From NCBI GenBank assembly GCA_030151225.1, contig JASLEG010000135.1, positions 1-31,540 on the forward strand: 31,540 bases of DNA, written 5' to 3'. The notes under the pieces were generated by a model. That model was not told where the DNA came from. It made no database searches and saw nothing but the letters and a program-made list of their open reading frames with translations. Within the stretch, counting starts at the first letter, position 1; each line of letters opens with the position of its first letter. The stretch is from Burkholderia sp. (GTDB lineage Bacteria > Pseudomonadota > Gammaproteobacteria > Burkholderiales > Burkholderiaceae). The translations under genes and the position numbers were made by a program. Below are positions 14,753-23,052 of the stretch, in pieces.

Positions 14753-14778
14753 GTCGTGATGAGGCGTGCTGGCGAGGC

Positions 14779-15282
14779 TTAGTTCAGGGCGGCGAGGGCG
14801 GCGTCGTAGTTCGGCTCGTCCTTGATCTCGCTGACCAGTTCCGTATAGACCACCTTGTCGCTGGCGTCGATCACCACCACGGCGCGCGCGGTCAGGCCGT
14901 TCAGCGGGCCGCTCGTCACGTCCACGCCATAGGCGTTCGCGAAGTCACGGCCGCCGCGGAAGGTCGAGGCGGTCGAGACGTTCTCGAGGCCTTCGGTCGT
15001 GCAGAAGCGCTTGGCCGCGAACGGCAGGTCGGCCGACACCACCACCACGGCCGTGTCCGCCAGCTTGCCCGCGGCTTCGTTGAACTTGCGCGTCGAGGTG
15101 GCGCAGGTCGGCGTGTCGAGGCTCGGCACGATGTTCAGCACCTTGCGCTTGCCCGCGAAGCTCGCGAGCGACAGCTCGCCGAGGTCCTGGCCAACCAGCT
15201 TGAAGTCGGGGGCTTGCGAGCCGACCGTCGGGAATGCGCCGGCGAGTTCGATCGGGTTGCCGCCCAGGGTGACTTTGCTCAT
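14779..15282 (-). CDS. tpx: Thiol peroxidase Tpx
   Basis: Atypical two-cysteine peroxiredoxin that reduces hydrogen and alkyl peroxides with electrons from thioredoxin. The 167-residue protein has the N-terminal VTLGGNPIELAG beta hairpin characteristic of Tpx, peroxidatic C60 in SLDTPTCATSTRKF and resolving C94 in KRFCTTEGLENV. The 34-residue spacing equals that of E. coli Tpx (C61/C95). The start is ATG at 15282 with GGAG upstream. A short perfect inverted repeat (15302-15317) lies just upstream in the leader. The gene is between the DUF3426 gene and the PfkB-family kinase gene, all on the minus strand. Whether they form one transcript is unclear. Confidence 0.96.
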   Translation of the reverse strand: MSKVTLGGNPIELAGAFPTVGSQAPDFKLVGQDLGELSLASFAGKRKVLNIVPSLDTPTCATSTRKFNEAAGKLADTAVVVVSADLPFAAKRFCTTEGLENVSTASTFRGGRDFANAYGVDVTSGPLNGLTARAVVVIDASDKVVYTELVSEIKDEPNYDAALAALN

Positions 15283-15357
15283 GTTCGTGCTCCGGAGAGG
15301 AGGCGTCGTGCGACGCCGAGGTTGAGGCCGGCGCGCCCGTGGCGGGGCGCCGTGCGC

Positions 15358-16707
15358 TTACGGATAGAAAATCTGGACGCGGAAATTCGAGGCGGCGATG
15401 CCGGAGGCGCCATCGCCACCGCCCGGTGCGGTGTCGATCCGCACGTACATGGTTTCGGTGGCGCCGGCGGGCAGGCCGGCGGCGACCGGCGTGCCAGGGT
15501 GGACGTAGTCGGACGGCGCCAGCACGCGGCGCGCGGCCACCTGGTTCGACGCGTCGAGCAGGGTCAGTTCGATCGACGGCCAGGCGATCGCGATCGCGCT
15601 GCGGTTCGACAGCGGTACCTTCAACTCGAGCACGCGCGGGCCGTCGAGCTGGCGCAGGTCGGAGGCGCCGAGGCGCAGGCCGTCGATCACGCGTGGCGGC
15701 GCCACGTTGCAGCCGAGCGTGGTGCAGGCCTGGGCGAACAGCGGCTGGCTCGCGGGCCAGTGCGCGATCAGCGGCTCGCGCAGCCACCAGGCGATCTGGC
15801 CGGCCAGCACCACGATCAGCAGGCCCGCCACGAAGCCGCCGAGCAGCCGCCCGGTGAAGCCGCGGCGCGCGGCGGCCGGCGATTCGCGCGTCATCGCGAA
15901 GTGCACGCGGTCGTCGGCCTCGGGCTCGTTCGCGAACGGCTCGGCGGCGAGCGGGGCGGCCGCTGCGGACAGGCTGCCGATATGGACCTGCGCGCCGTCG
16001 TCGTCCTCGTCGTGGACGATCGGCTCGGCATGCGGGATGTGGTGCGGCGTGACGCCGAGCGACGGCTCGGCCGCGTCGCGCGGCAGCGAGGCGACCAGCG
16101 CTGCGATGTCGGCCGTGTGCGTGGTGGCGGTGTCGAGCGGTGTCCCGGCCGGCGTGGCTTCGACCGGTGCGTCGGTCGGCACGTCGACCATCGCGGGCAC
16201 GATCGGCTCCGCGTGCGCGACGATCTCGGGCACCGGCTCCGCCAAGGGAGCCGCCACGGCGGCCTCGCCCGCGCGATGCATCGCGCCGCGCGTCAGCCCG
16301 GCCTCGTTGGCGGGCCCTGCGTGGCGATGGGAGGTCTCGATCGGCACCAGCGGCGCCGGATCGGTGTTCTCGCTCGTGTGGCGCAGCTTCGGGTCGATGC
16401 CGCCGTCAAGCCAGGGTGCCCACATGTCCCACGCACCGGGCGTGAAATTGCCGGTGCCGCCCGCGGGCGCGGCCTGCGGCGCGGTGGCCGAGAACACGCG
16501 TGGCGGCTGCGCGAGCGCGCCGTCGGCGGCCGGGGCCGCCTCGACGATGGCCGGCGCGAGTTCGGGATCGGGGTCGACGAGAGAGCCGGCCGCGTCGAAG
16601 ACCTGCTGGCAGTGCCCGCAGCGCGCGAGCCCGCCATGCAGCTTCAGATGTTCCGGCTGGATGCGGAACACGGTTTCACAGTGAGGGCAGCGCGTCGCGA
16701 GTGGCAT
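15358..16707 (-). CDS. Zinc-ribbon and DUF3426 membrane protein
   Basis: A 449-residue protein with three parts. The N terminus is an MJ0042-type zinc ribbon with C7/C10 and C30/C33 (RCPHCETVF, LARCGHCQQVF). A long low-complexity Ala/Pro/Glu-rich region follows (about 40-280). Then comes one membrane segment near 285-305 (FVAGLLIVVLAGQIAWWL) and a C-terminal DUF3426 beta-rich domain (about 310-449), probably periplasmic. This architecture is common directly downstream of prmA in beta-proteobacteria, as it is here (42 bp gap). The function is unknown; similar zinc-ribbon proteins have been named as regulators without proof. The disordered middle is longer than needed to span any known structure. 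Confidence 0.85.
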   Translation of the reverse strand: MPLATRCPHCETVFRIQPEHLKLHGGLARCGHCQQVFDAAGSLVDPDPELAPAIVEAAPAADGALAQPPRVFSATAPQAAPAGGTGNFTPGAWDMWAPWLDGGIDPKLRHTSENTDPAPLVPIETSHRHAGPANEAGLTRGAMHRAGEAAVAAPLAEPVPEIVAHAEPIVPAMVDVPTDAPVEATPAGTPLDTATTHTADIAALVASLPRDAAEPSLGVTPHHIPHAEPIVHDEDDDGAQVHIGSLSAAAAPLAAEPFANEPEADDRVHFAMTRESPAAARRGFTGRLLGGFVAGLLIVVLAGQIAWWLREPLIAHWPASQPLFAQACTTLGCNVAPPRVIDGLRLGASDLRQLDGPRVLELKVPLSNRSAIAIAWPSIELTLLDASNQVAARRVLAPSDYVHPGTPVAAGLPAGATETMYVRIDTAPGGGDGASGIAASNFRVQIFYP

Positions 16708-16749
16708 GGTCAGCCGGGCAGCGGGGCCGGAGTGAAGGACAGCGCTATT

Positions 16750-17652
16750 CTAATGGCTTTCGCGCCGGGTTCCGGCGAGGCACACCCAACCTTCGTGTTC
16801 GCGCCAGACCGAGATGTCGACGTAGCGCGCATAAACGGCCGCGACTTCGTCGGCTTGCCGCGCCAGCACGCCCGACAGCGCGATGCGGCCGCCCGGCTTC
16901 ACCTTCGAGGCGAGCATCGAGGCCATCAGCTTGAGCGGGTTCGACAGGATGTTGGCCACCACGATGTCGAATTCGCCGGCGGGGCAGTCGTCGGGCAGGC
17001 CGTAGGTCACGTCCGCGTGATTGCGCTCGCTGTTGTGGCGCGCCGATTCCACCGCCTGCGGATCGATGTCGATGCCGGTCACGTCGCCGGCGCCGCACTT
17101 CTTCGCGAGGATCGCGAGGATGCCCGAACCGCAACCGTAATCGAGCACCGACTGGCCGGCCTGCACCGTCTGCTCGAGCCATTCCATGCACAGCCGCGTG
17201 GTGGGGTGGCTGCCGGTGCCGAAGGCGAGGCCCGGGTCGAGTTCCAGCACGAGCGCGTCGGGATCGGGCGCGTCGTGCCATGACGGCACCACCCAGATCC
17301 GCTCGCCGATCGGAATCGGATCGAACTGCGATTGCGTCACGCGCACCCAGTCCTGCTCCTCGACCTCGCGCACGCTCGAGGCGGGCGCGGCCGCGAGGCC
17401 CACCTCGTTGGCGGCCGCGGCCAGCAACACCGCCGGATCGTGCGCGTCCGACAGCAGCGCGATCACCCGCGAATGCTGCCAGGCCGTGCGCTCGGGCGTG
17501 AGGCCGGGTTCGCCGAACAGCGGCTGCTCGTCGGGCGTGTCCGCATCGGCATCCTCGACGGACACCGACAGCGCACCGAGCTCGATCAGCGCGTCCGACA
17601 ACGCTTCCGCGTGTTCGCGCGCGAGTTCGACGACGAGTTCCCGGTAGCTCAT
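16750..17652 (-). CDS. prmA: Ribosomal protein L11 methyltransferase
   Basis: SAM-dependent methyltransferase that trimethylates ribosomal protein L11. The 300-residue protein has the N-terminal substrate-recognition domain (MSYRELVVELAREHAEALSDAL), the linker EEQDWVRVTQSQFDPIPIG, the AFGTGSHPTT motif near 144-152, SAM motif I VLDYGCGSGILAI at about 169-181, and the catalytic-region motif VANILSNPLKLM near 232-243. The start at 17652 is chosen because it gives the canonical N terminus and lies two bases after the accC stop; the frame stays open upstream only within accC. The coupling with accBC is a common beta-proteobacterial order. No lesion was seen. Confidence 0.96.
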   Translation of the reverse strand: MSYRELVVELAREHAEALSDALIELGALSVSVEDADADTPDEQPLFGEPGLTPERTAWQHSRVIALLSDAHDPAVLLAAAANEVGLAAAPASSVREVEEQDWVRVTQSQFDPIPIGERIWVVPSWHDAPDPDALVLELDPGLAFGTGSHPTTRLCMEWLEQTVQAGQSVLDYGCGSGILAILAKKCGAGDVTGIDIDPQAVESARHNSERNHADVTYGLPDDCPAGEFDIVVANILSNPLKLMASMLASKVKPGGRIALSGVLARQADEVAAVYARYVDISVWREHEGWVCLAGTRRESH

Positions 17653-17654
17653 GC

Positions 17655-19022
17655 TCAAGCCTCGTCCGGCGACACCTGCTGCTTCGCGGCGAGCCGGTTC
17701 TCGAGGTAGTGGATGCTGGTGCCGCCTTCCACGAACTTCGCGTCGATCATCAGCTCGCGATGCAGCGGGATGTTGGTCAGGATCCCCTCGACCACCATTT
17801 CCGACAGCGCGATGCGCATGCGGGCGATGGCCTGCTCGCGCGTGGCGCCATAGGCGATCAGCTTGCCGATCATCGAGTCGTAGTTCGGCGGCACGAAATA
17901 GCCGTTGTAGGCGTGCGAATCGACACGGATGCCGGGGCCGCCCGGCGTATGCCACGACGTGATCCGGCCCGGCGACGGCGTGAACTTGAACGGATCCTCG
18001 GCGTTCACGCGGCATTCGATCGCGTGGCCGCGGAACTGGATGTCGCGCTGGCGCAGCGTGAGCTTTTCGCCGGCCGCGATCCGGATCTGTTCCTGCACGA
18101 TGTCGATGCCGGTGATCAGCTCGGTGACCGGGTGCTCGACCTGCACGCGCGTGTTCATCTCGATGAAGTAGAACTCGCCGTTCTCGTACAGGAACTCGAA
18201 GGTGCCCGCGCCGAGGTAGCCCATCTTCTTGCACGCGTCCGCGCAGCGGTCGCCGATGCGATCGATCAGGCGGCGCGCGATGCCCGGCGCCGGCGCTTCC
18301 TCGATCACCTTCTGGTGGCGGCGCTGCATCGAGCAGTCGCGTTCGCCGAGCCACAGCGCGTTCTTGTGCGAATCGGCCAGCACCTGGATCTCGATGTGGC
18401 GCGGATTCTCGAGGTACTTCTCCATGTACACCTGCGGGTTGCCGAAGGCACGGCCGGCTTCCTCGCGGGTCATGTTCACGGCATTGACGAGCGCCGCCTC
18501 GGTGTGGACCACCCGCATGCCGCGACCGCCGCCGCCGCCCGCCGCCTTGATGATGACGGGGTAGCCGACCGCGCGCGCGATCTTGACGATTTCCTTCGGG
18601 TCTTCGGGCAGCGCGCCTTCCGAGCCGGGCACGCAGGGCACGCCGGTGCGGATCATGGTCTGCTTGGCCGTGACCTTGTCGCCCATCATGCGGATCGTGT
18701 CGGGACGCGGGCCGATGAAGGTGAAGCCCGACTGCTCGACGCGTTCGGCGAAGTCGGCGTTCTCCGACAGGAAGCCGTAGCCGGGGTGGATCGCCTGCGC
18801 GTCCGTCACCTCGGCCGCGCTGATCAGCGCCGGCATGTTCAGGTAGCTCAGGTTCGACGGCGCGGGTCCGATGCAGACCGCTTCGTCGGCGAGCTTCACG
18901 TACTTGGCTTCCTTGTCGGCTTCCGAGTACACGACGACCGTCTTGACGCCGAGTTCGCGGCACGCGCGCTGGATGCGCAGAGCGATTTCGCCGCGATTGG
19001 CGATGAGGATTTTTTCAAACAT
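17655..19022 (-). CDS. accC: Acetyl-CoA carboxylase, biotin carboxylase subunit
   Basis: ATP-grasp enzyme that carboxylates the biotin on AccB, the first half-reaction of fatty acid synthesis. The 455-residue protein has the N-terminal MFEKILIANRGEIALRI motif, the glycine-rich ATP lid AAGGGGGRGMRVV near 160-172, and the conserved MNTRVQVEHPVTE segment with the catalytic Arg and Glu. Length is normal for the bacterial subunit (about 450). It follows accB after 54 bp and precedes prmA after two bases, so accB-accC-prmA are almost certainly co-transcribed. The carboxyltransferase subunits are not in the window. Confidence 0.98.
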   Translation of the reverse strand: MFEKILIANRGEIALRIQRACRELGVKTVVVYSEADKEAKYVKLADEAVCIGPAPSNLSYLNMPALISAAEVTDAQAIHPGYGFLSENADFAERVEQSGFTFIGPRPDTIRMMGDKVTAKQTMIRTGVPCVPGSEGALPEDPKEIVKIARAVGYPVIIKAAGGGGGRGMRVVHTEAALVNAVNMTREEAGRAFGNPQVYMEKYLENPRHIEIQVLADSHKNALWLGERDCSMQRRHQKVIEEAPAPGIARRLIDRIGDRCADACKKMGYLGAGTFEFLYENGEFYFIEMNTRVQVEHPVTELITGIDIVQEQIRIAAGEKLTLRQRDIQFRGHAIECRVNAEDPFKFTPSPGRITSWHTPGGPGIRVDSHAYNGYFVPPNYDSMIGKLIAYGATREQAIARMRIALSEMVVEGILTNIPLHRELMIDAKFVEGGTSIHYLENRLAAKQQVSPDEA

Positions 19023-19076
19023 AGCGGGTATTCGTCTTTCCGGTGGCGCACTCAGGCGCGGGGCGGCGCGCTCGGC

Positions 19077-19544
19077 TTAGCCGATCACGAACAGCGGCTG
19101 GCCGTATTCGACCGCCTGGCCGTTCTCGACGAGGATTTCCTTGACCACGCCTGACTTGTCGGATTCGATCTCGTTGAGCAGCTTCATGGCTTCGATGATG
19201 CAGAGCGTCTGGCCTTCCTTGACCGTGTCGCCCACCTGCATGAACGGGTCGGCGCCCGGCGACGGCGCGCGGTAGAACGTGCCGACCATCGGCGAGGTGA
19301 CCACGTGGCCCTGCGGCGCGGCGGCGGCCGGCGCGGCCGCGGCTGCCGGTGCGGCGCCTTCGGCTGCGGGGTGGGCTGCCGGTGCGGCGCTGACCTGCGG
19401 TGCATAGCCGGGTTGCGGCTGCACGTAGACCGGCGGCGCGTTCTTGACGATACGCACCTTGCCTTCGCCTTCCGTGACTTCCAGCTCGGAGATGCCGGAT
19501 TCGGAGACGAGGTCGATCAGGGTTTTCAGCTTGCGAAGGTCCAT
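19077..19544 (-). CDS. accB: Acetyl-CoA carboxylase biotin carboxyl carrier protein
   Basis: Carrier protein that shuttles carboxybiotin between AccC and the carboxyltransferase. The 155-residue protein has an N-terminal helical segment (MDLRKLKTLIDLVSESG), an Ala/Pro-rich flexible linker (about 47-75) and a biotinyl domain. The domain contains the thumb-like insertion (YRAPSPGADPF) typical of AccB and the biotinylation site IIEAMKLLNEI with K121, 34 residues from the C terminus as in the family. It lies 71 bp downstream of aroQ and upstream of accC, and is likely transcribed from the promoter in front of aroQ. No separate promoter is obvious in the gap. Confidence 0.97.
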   Translation of the reverse strand: MDLRKLKTLIDLVSESGISELEVTEGEGKVRIVKNAPPVYVQPQPGYAPQVSAAPAAHPAAEGAAPAAAAAPAAAAPQGHVVTSPMVGTFYRAPSPGADPFMQVGDTVKEGQTLCIIEAMKLLNEIESDKSGVVKEILVENGQAVEYGQPLFVIG

Positions 19545-19615
19545 CGGGAGTTCCCCTTGTCTAGTCGTGAAGCACCGGTCTTGCCGGCTGCGATTCGTGA
19601 ATTGCCTGAAGCGGT

Positions 19616-20068
19616 TCAGCCGCGCGGCGCCGCCTGCAGCTTGTCGAGCACGTGCTCGAGGGCATACAGGTAGCCTTTCCAGCCGAGGCCGCAGATCACG
19701 CCTTCGGCCTGATCGGAGAAGTACGAGTGATGCCGGAACGGCTCGCGACGATGCACGTTCGACAGATGCACCTCGACGAACGGAATGTCGACGCCGGCCA
19801 GCGCGTCGCGGATCGCGACGCTCGTGTGCGTGTACGCGGCCGGATTGATCACGATGTAATCGGTCTTTTCGTCGCGTGCAGCGTGGATGCGATCGACGAT
19901 CGCACCTTCGTGGTTGCTCTGGAACGCGGCGAACTCGACGCCGGCCTCGGCCGCGCGCGCGGCCAGTGCCTGATCGATCTCGGCCAGCGTCACACGCCCG
20001 TACACTCCGGGCTCCCGCGTGCCGAGGAGATTGAGGTTCGGGCCGTGCAGTACCAGCAAACGTGTCAT
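19616..20068 (-). CDS. aroQ: 3-dehydroquinate dehydratase, type II
   Basis: Dodecameric shikimate-pathway enzyme that converts 3-dehydroquinate to 3-dehydroshikimate. The 150-residue protein shows the type II signature LVLHGPNLNLLGTREPGVYG, with catalytic Y23 and R18 in the flexible lid, N75 in VINPAAYTHTSVAIRDAL, H81, and the catalytic partner H101 in FVEVHLSN. R108 in NVHRREPFR is in the usual substrate-binding place. The start is ATG at 20068. It is the first gene of the aroQ-accB-accC-prmA run, an order familiar from beta- and gamma-proteobacteria. A second shikimate gene, aroE, occurs at 25797 on the other strand. Confidence 0.97.
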   Translation of the reverse strand: MTRLLVLHGPNLNLLGTREPGVYGRVTLAEIDQALAARAAEAGVEFAAFQSNHEGAIVDRIHAARDEKTDYIVINPAAYTHTSVAIRDALAGVDIPFVEVHLSNVHRREPFRHHSYFSDQAEGVICGLGWKGYLYALEHVLDKLQAAPRG

Positions 20069-20098
20069 GGTCGCTTCAATTTCTGCGGAATTGGGCGC

Positions 20099-20128
20099 AC
20101 TTTATCGCCGTTTCGAGAAATTTGTCCA
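20099..20128 (-). promoter_or_regulatory. Candidate promoter of the aroQ-accBC operon
   Basis: On the minus strand TGGACA (20128-20123, 5/6 to consensus) and TAAAGT (20104-20099, 4/6) are separated by 18 bp in an A/T-rich patch. Transcription would start near 20092, about 24 bases before aroQ. Confidence 0.5.
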
Positions 20129-20197
20129 GTTTTGCCGAGCGGGAGCGTCGATCCGCGCACGTCGATTTGTCTGCTGTAGCGCGAAGATCACGATATT

Positions 20198-20219
20198 TGC
20201 CGCGAACCTGCCGCGAACC
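20198..20219. repeat. Tandem 11-bp direct repeat upstream of aroQ
   Basis: TGCCGCGAACC occurs twice back to back (20198-20208 and 20209-20219), about 70-95 bp upstream of the candidate aroQ -35. A GC-rich palindrome ACCGG...CCGGT (20217-20236) follows. The repeat could be a regulator site or simply the end of the preceding tlpA transcript. Confidence 0.6.
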
Positions 20220-20262
20220 GGGGGTAACCCGCCGGTATCACGACAAGCGAAAAGCGCGGCAT

Positions 20263-20823
20263 TCAGAGCGTGTCAAGCGTCTTCTTGAGCTGATTCGAAT
20301 CGATTTCGCCCAATTTTGTCTCGCGTACCCGGCCGTTCGCATCAATTACGACGGTGAACGGCAGCGCGCCGGCGGTGTTGCCGAAATTGCGTGCCAGATC
20401 GGCGCCGGCATAACCGCTGACGTAGACCGGGTAGTCCACCTTCACCTTCTGCAGGAAGGCCTGCACGTTCTTGTCCGAATCGACGGCCACGCCGACGAAG
20501 CGGATGCCCTTCTGTTTATAGGCGTGCGAGAGCTGCACGAGCTCCGGCATTTCCTTCACGCAGGGGCCGCACCACGAGGCCCAGAAATTCACGACCACCT
20601 TCTGGCCCTTGAAGGCGGCCAGCGATTGCGGCTTGCCGTCGACGTCGGTGACCGACGCGGCCCACAGCGTGGCGGCGGCATCGGGCTTCGCGCCGGCGCC
20701 CGCGGTGGCTGCCTCGGCCGCGTTCTCGAACACGTCGCCGCGCATCCAGTGGCCGGCAGCCACGCCGCCGGCGATCGCCACGGCGGCCACCACGGCGACC
20801 GGCAGGTATCGTTTACTGTTCAT
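20263..20823 (-). CDS. TlpA-like membrane-anchored thiol-disulfide oxidoreductase
   Basis: A 186-residue protein with an N-terminal signal anchor (YLPVAVVAAVAIAGGVAAG), a short Ala-rich spacer and a periplasmic thioredoxin-fold domain of the TlpA/ResA type. The active site is C85-G-P-C88 in VNFWASWCGPCVKEMPEL. The cis-Pro loop is ALPFTVVID. Such proteins reduce disulfides in the periplasm, often for cytochrome c maturation, although the true partner is unknown here. ATG 20823 is chosen because it begins the signal anchor; upstream the frame continues only through the preceding gene. That gene (20813-21484) overlaps this start by 11 bp, so translation is probably coupled. Confidence 0.9.
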   Translation of the reverse strand: MNSKRYLPVAVVAAVAIAGGVAAGHWMRGDVFENAAEAATAGAGAKPDAAATLWAASVTDVDGKPQSLAAFKGQKVVVNFWASWCGPCVKEMPELVQLSHAYKQKGIRFVGVAVDSDKNVQAFLQKVKVDYPVYVSGYAGADLARNFGNTAGALPFTVVIDANGRVRETKLGEIDSNQLKKTLDTL

Positions 20824-21484
20824 CTTCGGAAAATTCGCTTCGAATCGGGTTGAGGGGCGCGGCCGGCGCATCGAGCAGCGCACGCAGCGCGGCGGCGTCG
20901 GCCCGCGCCAGACGACCGCGTGCGTCGGCACGCACCGCGCCGCGCAGGTCGTCGGCATCGTACAGCGCGACGTGGATGCCGATCGCGTCGGCGTCGCGCC
21001 GGTCGCGCCACAAAAAGCTCAGCGTCTCGACGTCGCCTCGGCCGCCGAAATGGCGCGTCTCGGACACGTCGTACTGGATGTTCTGGTTCAGCAGATAGAT
21101 CGCGACGTCCTTCTGGCTGTCGGAGAAGGTTTGCAGATGGATGTCGGAATGCGCGTTGGCCGTGCCGTTGAGCACTGCGCCGGTCACATAGGGCGCGAAC
21201 GCGGCGAGCCGCTCCATCCAGTCGAGCGCCACGCGCCGCAGCCGCGCGAGCTCGGCCGGCTGCGTGTCGGACTGGAACAGCGCCATGTACTCGTGCAGTT
21301 CGGCCTCGATCATGTCGTTGTCGGGCAGCCATTCGCCCGCCACGCGGGTCTCGCCGAGCAGCTGGCGTGCGGCCTTGCGCTTGGCCGACGCGTAATCGAG
21401 CCCTTCCTCGGCGATGAGGCGGGCGGCGGCGAGCGCGATTTCCTCGCGGACGCGGCGCGGGTCGAGCAGGGGTTTTCGAGGCAT
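20813..21484 (-). CDS. Unassigned protein with a degenerate nucleotidyltransferase-like motif
   Basis: A 223-residue soluble, mostly helical protein starting at ATG 21484 (MPRKPLLDPRRVREEIALAA). I do not recognise a characterised homologue. Its central stretch VLNGTANAHSDIHLQTFSDS resembles the GS...SDIDL motif of minimal nucleotidyltransferases, but the second catalytic Asp is His, so it may be inactive or a distant relative. The N-terminal 60 residues are basic and helical (ARLIAEEGLDYASAKRKAA). A gene of this kind between mpl and a tlpA-like gene is, from memory, usual in Burkholderiales. The frame extends further upstream to 21634 but runs through the mpl promoter region, so 21484 is the better start. 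It overlaps the tlpA-like start by 11 bp. Confidence 0.8.
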   Translation of the reverse strand: MPRKPLLDPRRVREEIALAAARLIAEEGLDYASAKRKAARQLLGETRVAGEWLPDNDMIEAELHEYMALFQSDTQPAELARLRRVALDWMERLAAFAPYVTGAVLNGTANAHSDIHLQTFSDSQKDVAIYLLNQNIQYDVSETRHFGGRGDVETLSFLWRDRRDADAIGIHVALYDADDLRGAVRADARGRLARADAAALRALLDAPAAPLNPIRSEFSEDEQ

Positions 21485-21660
21485 GATGCGGCAATCATAC
21501 TCGATCGGCGCGCGGCGGCCGGCCCGGCGCGGCGGCACGGACGGCTCGGTTACAATGACAGCCTTTCTCCGGCGCCGGCCGGTGGCGCGCCCCGGGCGCC
21601 GACGCCCCGCCGGCCCCGGTTCGCGACTTCGCATGCGCCCGCGCGGCGCGACAGCTCTCT

Positions 21661-23052
21661 ATGCATATCCACATTCTTGGCATCTGCGGCACGTTCATGG
21701 GCGGTCTCGCCGTGCTCGCCCGCGAGGCCGGTCATACCGTGACCGGATGCGACGCGGGCGTCTATCCGCCGATGAGCACCCAGCTCGAGGCGCAGGGCAT
21801 CCAGCTGATCGAGGGCTACGGCGTCGAGCAGCTCGACCTGAACCCGGACCTGTTCGTGATCGGCAACGTCGTGTCGCGCGGCAATCCGCTGATGGAAGCG
21901 ATCCTCGATCGCGGCCTGCCCTACACGTCGGGCCCGCAATGGCTCGGCGAGCACGTGCTGGCCGGCAAGTGGGTGCTTGCCGTGGCCGGCACCCACGGCA
22001 AGACCACCACCAGTTCGATGCTGGCCTGGCTGCTGGAGGACGCCGGCATGAACCCGGGCTTCCTGATCGGCGGCGTGCCGCTGAATTTCGGCGTGTCGGC
22101 GCGGCTGACCGATTCGAGCTTCTTCGTGATCGAGGCCGACGAGTACGACACGGCGTTCTTCGACAAGCGCTCGAAGTTCGTCCATTACCGGCCGCGCACC
22201 GCAGTGCTGAACAACCTCGAATACGATCACGCCGACATCTTCGCCGATCTCGCCGCGATCGAGGTCCAGTTCCACCATCTCGTGCGCACCGTGCCCGGTG
22301 TCGGCCGGATCGTCTCGAACGGCCGCGAGACGGCGCTCGAGCGCGTGCTCGCGCGCGGCTGCTGGAGCGAGGTCGAGCGCTTCGGCGTGGAAGGCGGCTG
22401 GCAGGCGCTGCCGGCCGGGAGCGGGGTGCCCGTGGACGAGCGCTTCGCCGTGTGCTGGCAGGGCGCGCGGGTGGGCGAGGTGGCCTGGACCATTCAGGGC
22501 GAGCACAACCGCCAGAACGCGCTGGCCGCGATCGCGGCCGCGCGCTCGGTGGGCGTGCCGCCGGCGCAGGCCGCGCAGTCGTTCGCGGGCTTCCGCAACG
22601 TGAAGCGGCGCATGGAGATTCGCGGCAGCGTGGACGGTGTGACCGTCTACGACGATTTCGCGCATCACCCCACCGCGATCGAGGCCACCGTGGCCGGGCT
22701 GCGCGCGCGCGTCGGCCGCGAGCACACGCGGATCCTCGCGGTGCTCGAGCCGCGCTCGAACACGATGAAGCTCGGCACCATGAAGGCGCAGCTGCCCGAG
22801 AGCCTCGCCGACGCCGATCTCGTGTTCGGCTACGGCGCCGCGTCGGGCCGCGACGCGCTGGGCTGGAGCCTGGCCGACGCGCTCGCGCCGCTCGGCGGCA
22901 AGGCGCAGGCGTTCGACGACCTGAACGCGCTGGTCAAGGCGGTGAGCGCCGCGGCACGCCCCGGCGACCAGATCCTGGTGATGAGCAACGGCGGTTTCGG
23001 CGGCGTGCACCAGAAGCTGCTCGATGCGCTCGGCGCGCGGGGCGGCGCGTGA
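21661..23052 (+). CDS. mpl: UDP-N-acetylmuramate:L-alanyl-gamma-D-glutamyl-meso-diaminopimelate ligase
   Basis: Mur-ligase family enzyme that reattaches recovered murein tripeptide to UDP-MurNAc in peptidoglycan recycling. The 463-residue protein begins MHIHILGICGTFMGGLAVLA, the Mpl-specific N terminus. It has the ATP-binding P-loop VAGTHGKTTTSSM at about 108-120, the VIEADEYDTAFFDKRSKF segment that distinguishes Mpl from MurC, and the GEHNRQNALAAI motif near 280. Length matches E. coli Mpl (457). It works in the same pathway as AmpD (6218), which supplies free tripeptide, though the two genes are 15 kb apart. No strong Shine-Dalgarno precedes the ATG. TACAAT at 21551 is a possible -10 without a good -35. 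Confidence 0.96.
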   Translation: MHIHILGICGTFMGGLAVLAREAGHTVTGCDAGVYPPMSTQLEAQGIQLIEGYGVEQLDLNPDLFVIGNVVSRGNPLMEAILDRGLPYTSGPQWLGEHVLAGKWVLAVAGTHGKTTTSSMLAWLLEDAGMNPGFLIGGVPLNFGVSARLTDSSFFVIEADEYDTAFFDKRSKFVHYRPRTAVLNNLEYDHADIFADLAAIEVQFHHLVRTVPGVGRIVSNGRETALERVLARGCWSEVERFGVEGGWQALPAGSGVPVDERFAVCWQGARVGEVAWTIQGEHNRQNALAAIAAARSVGVPPAQAAQSFAGFRNVKRRMEIRGSVDGVTVYDDFAHHPTAIEATVAGLRARVGREHTRILAVLEPRSNTMKLGTMKAQLPESLADADLVFGYGAASGRDALGWSLADALAPLGGKAQAFDDLNALVKAVSAAARPGDQILVMSNGGFGGVHQKLLDALGARGGA

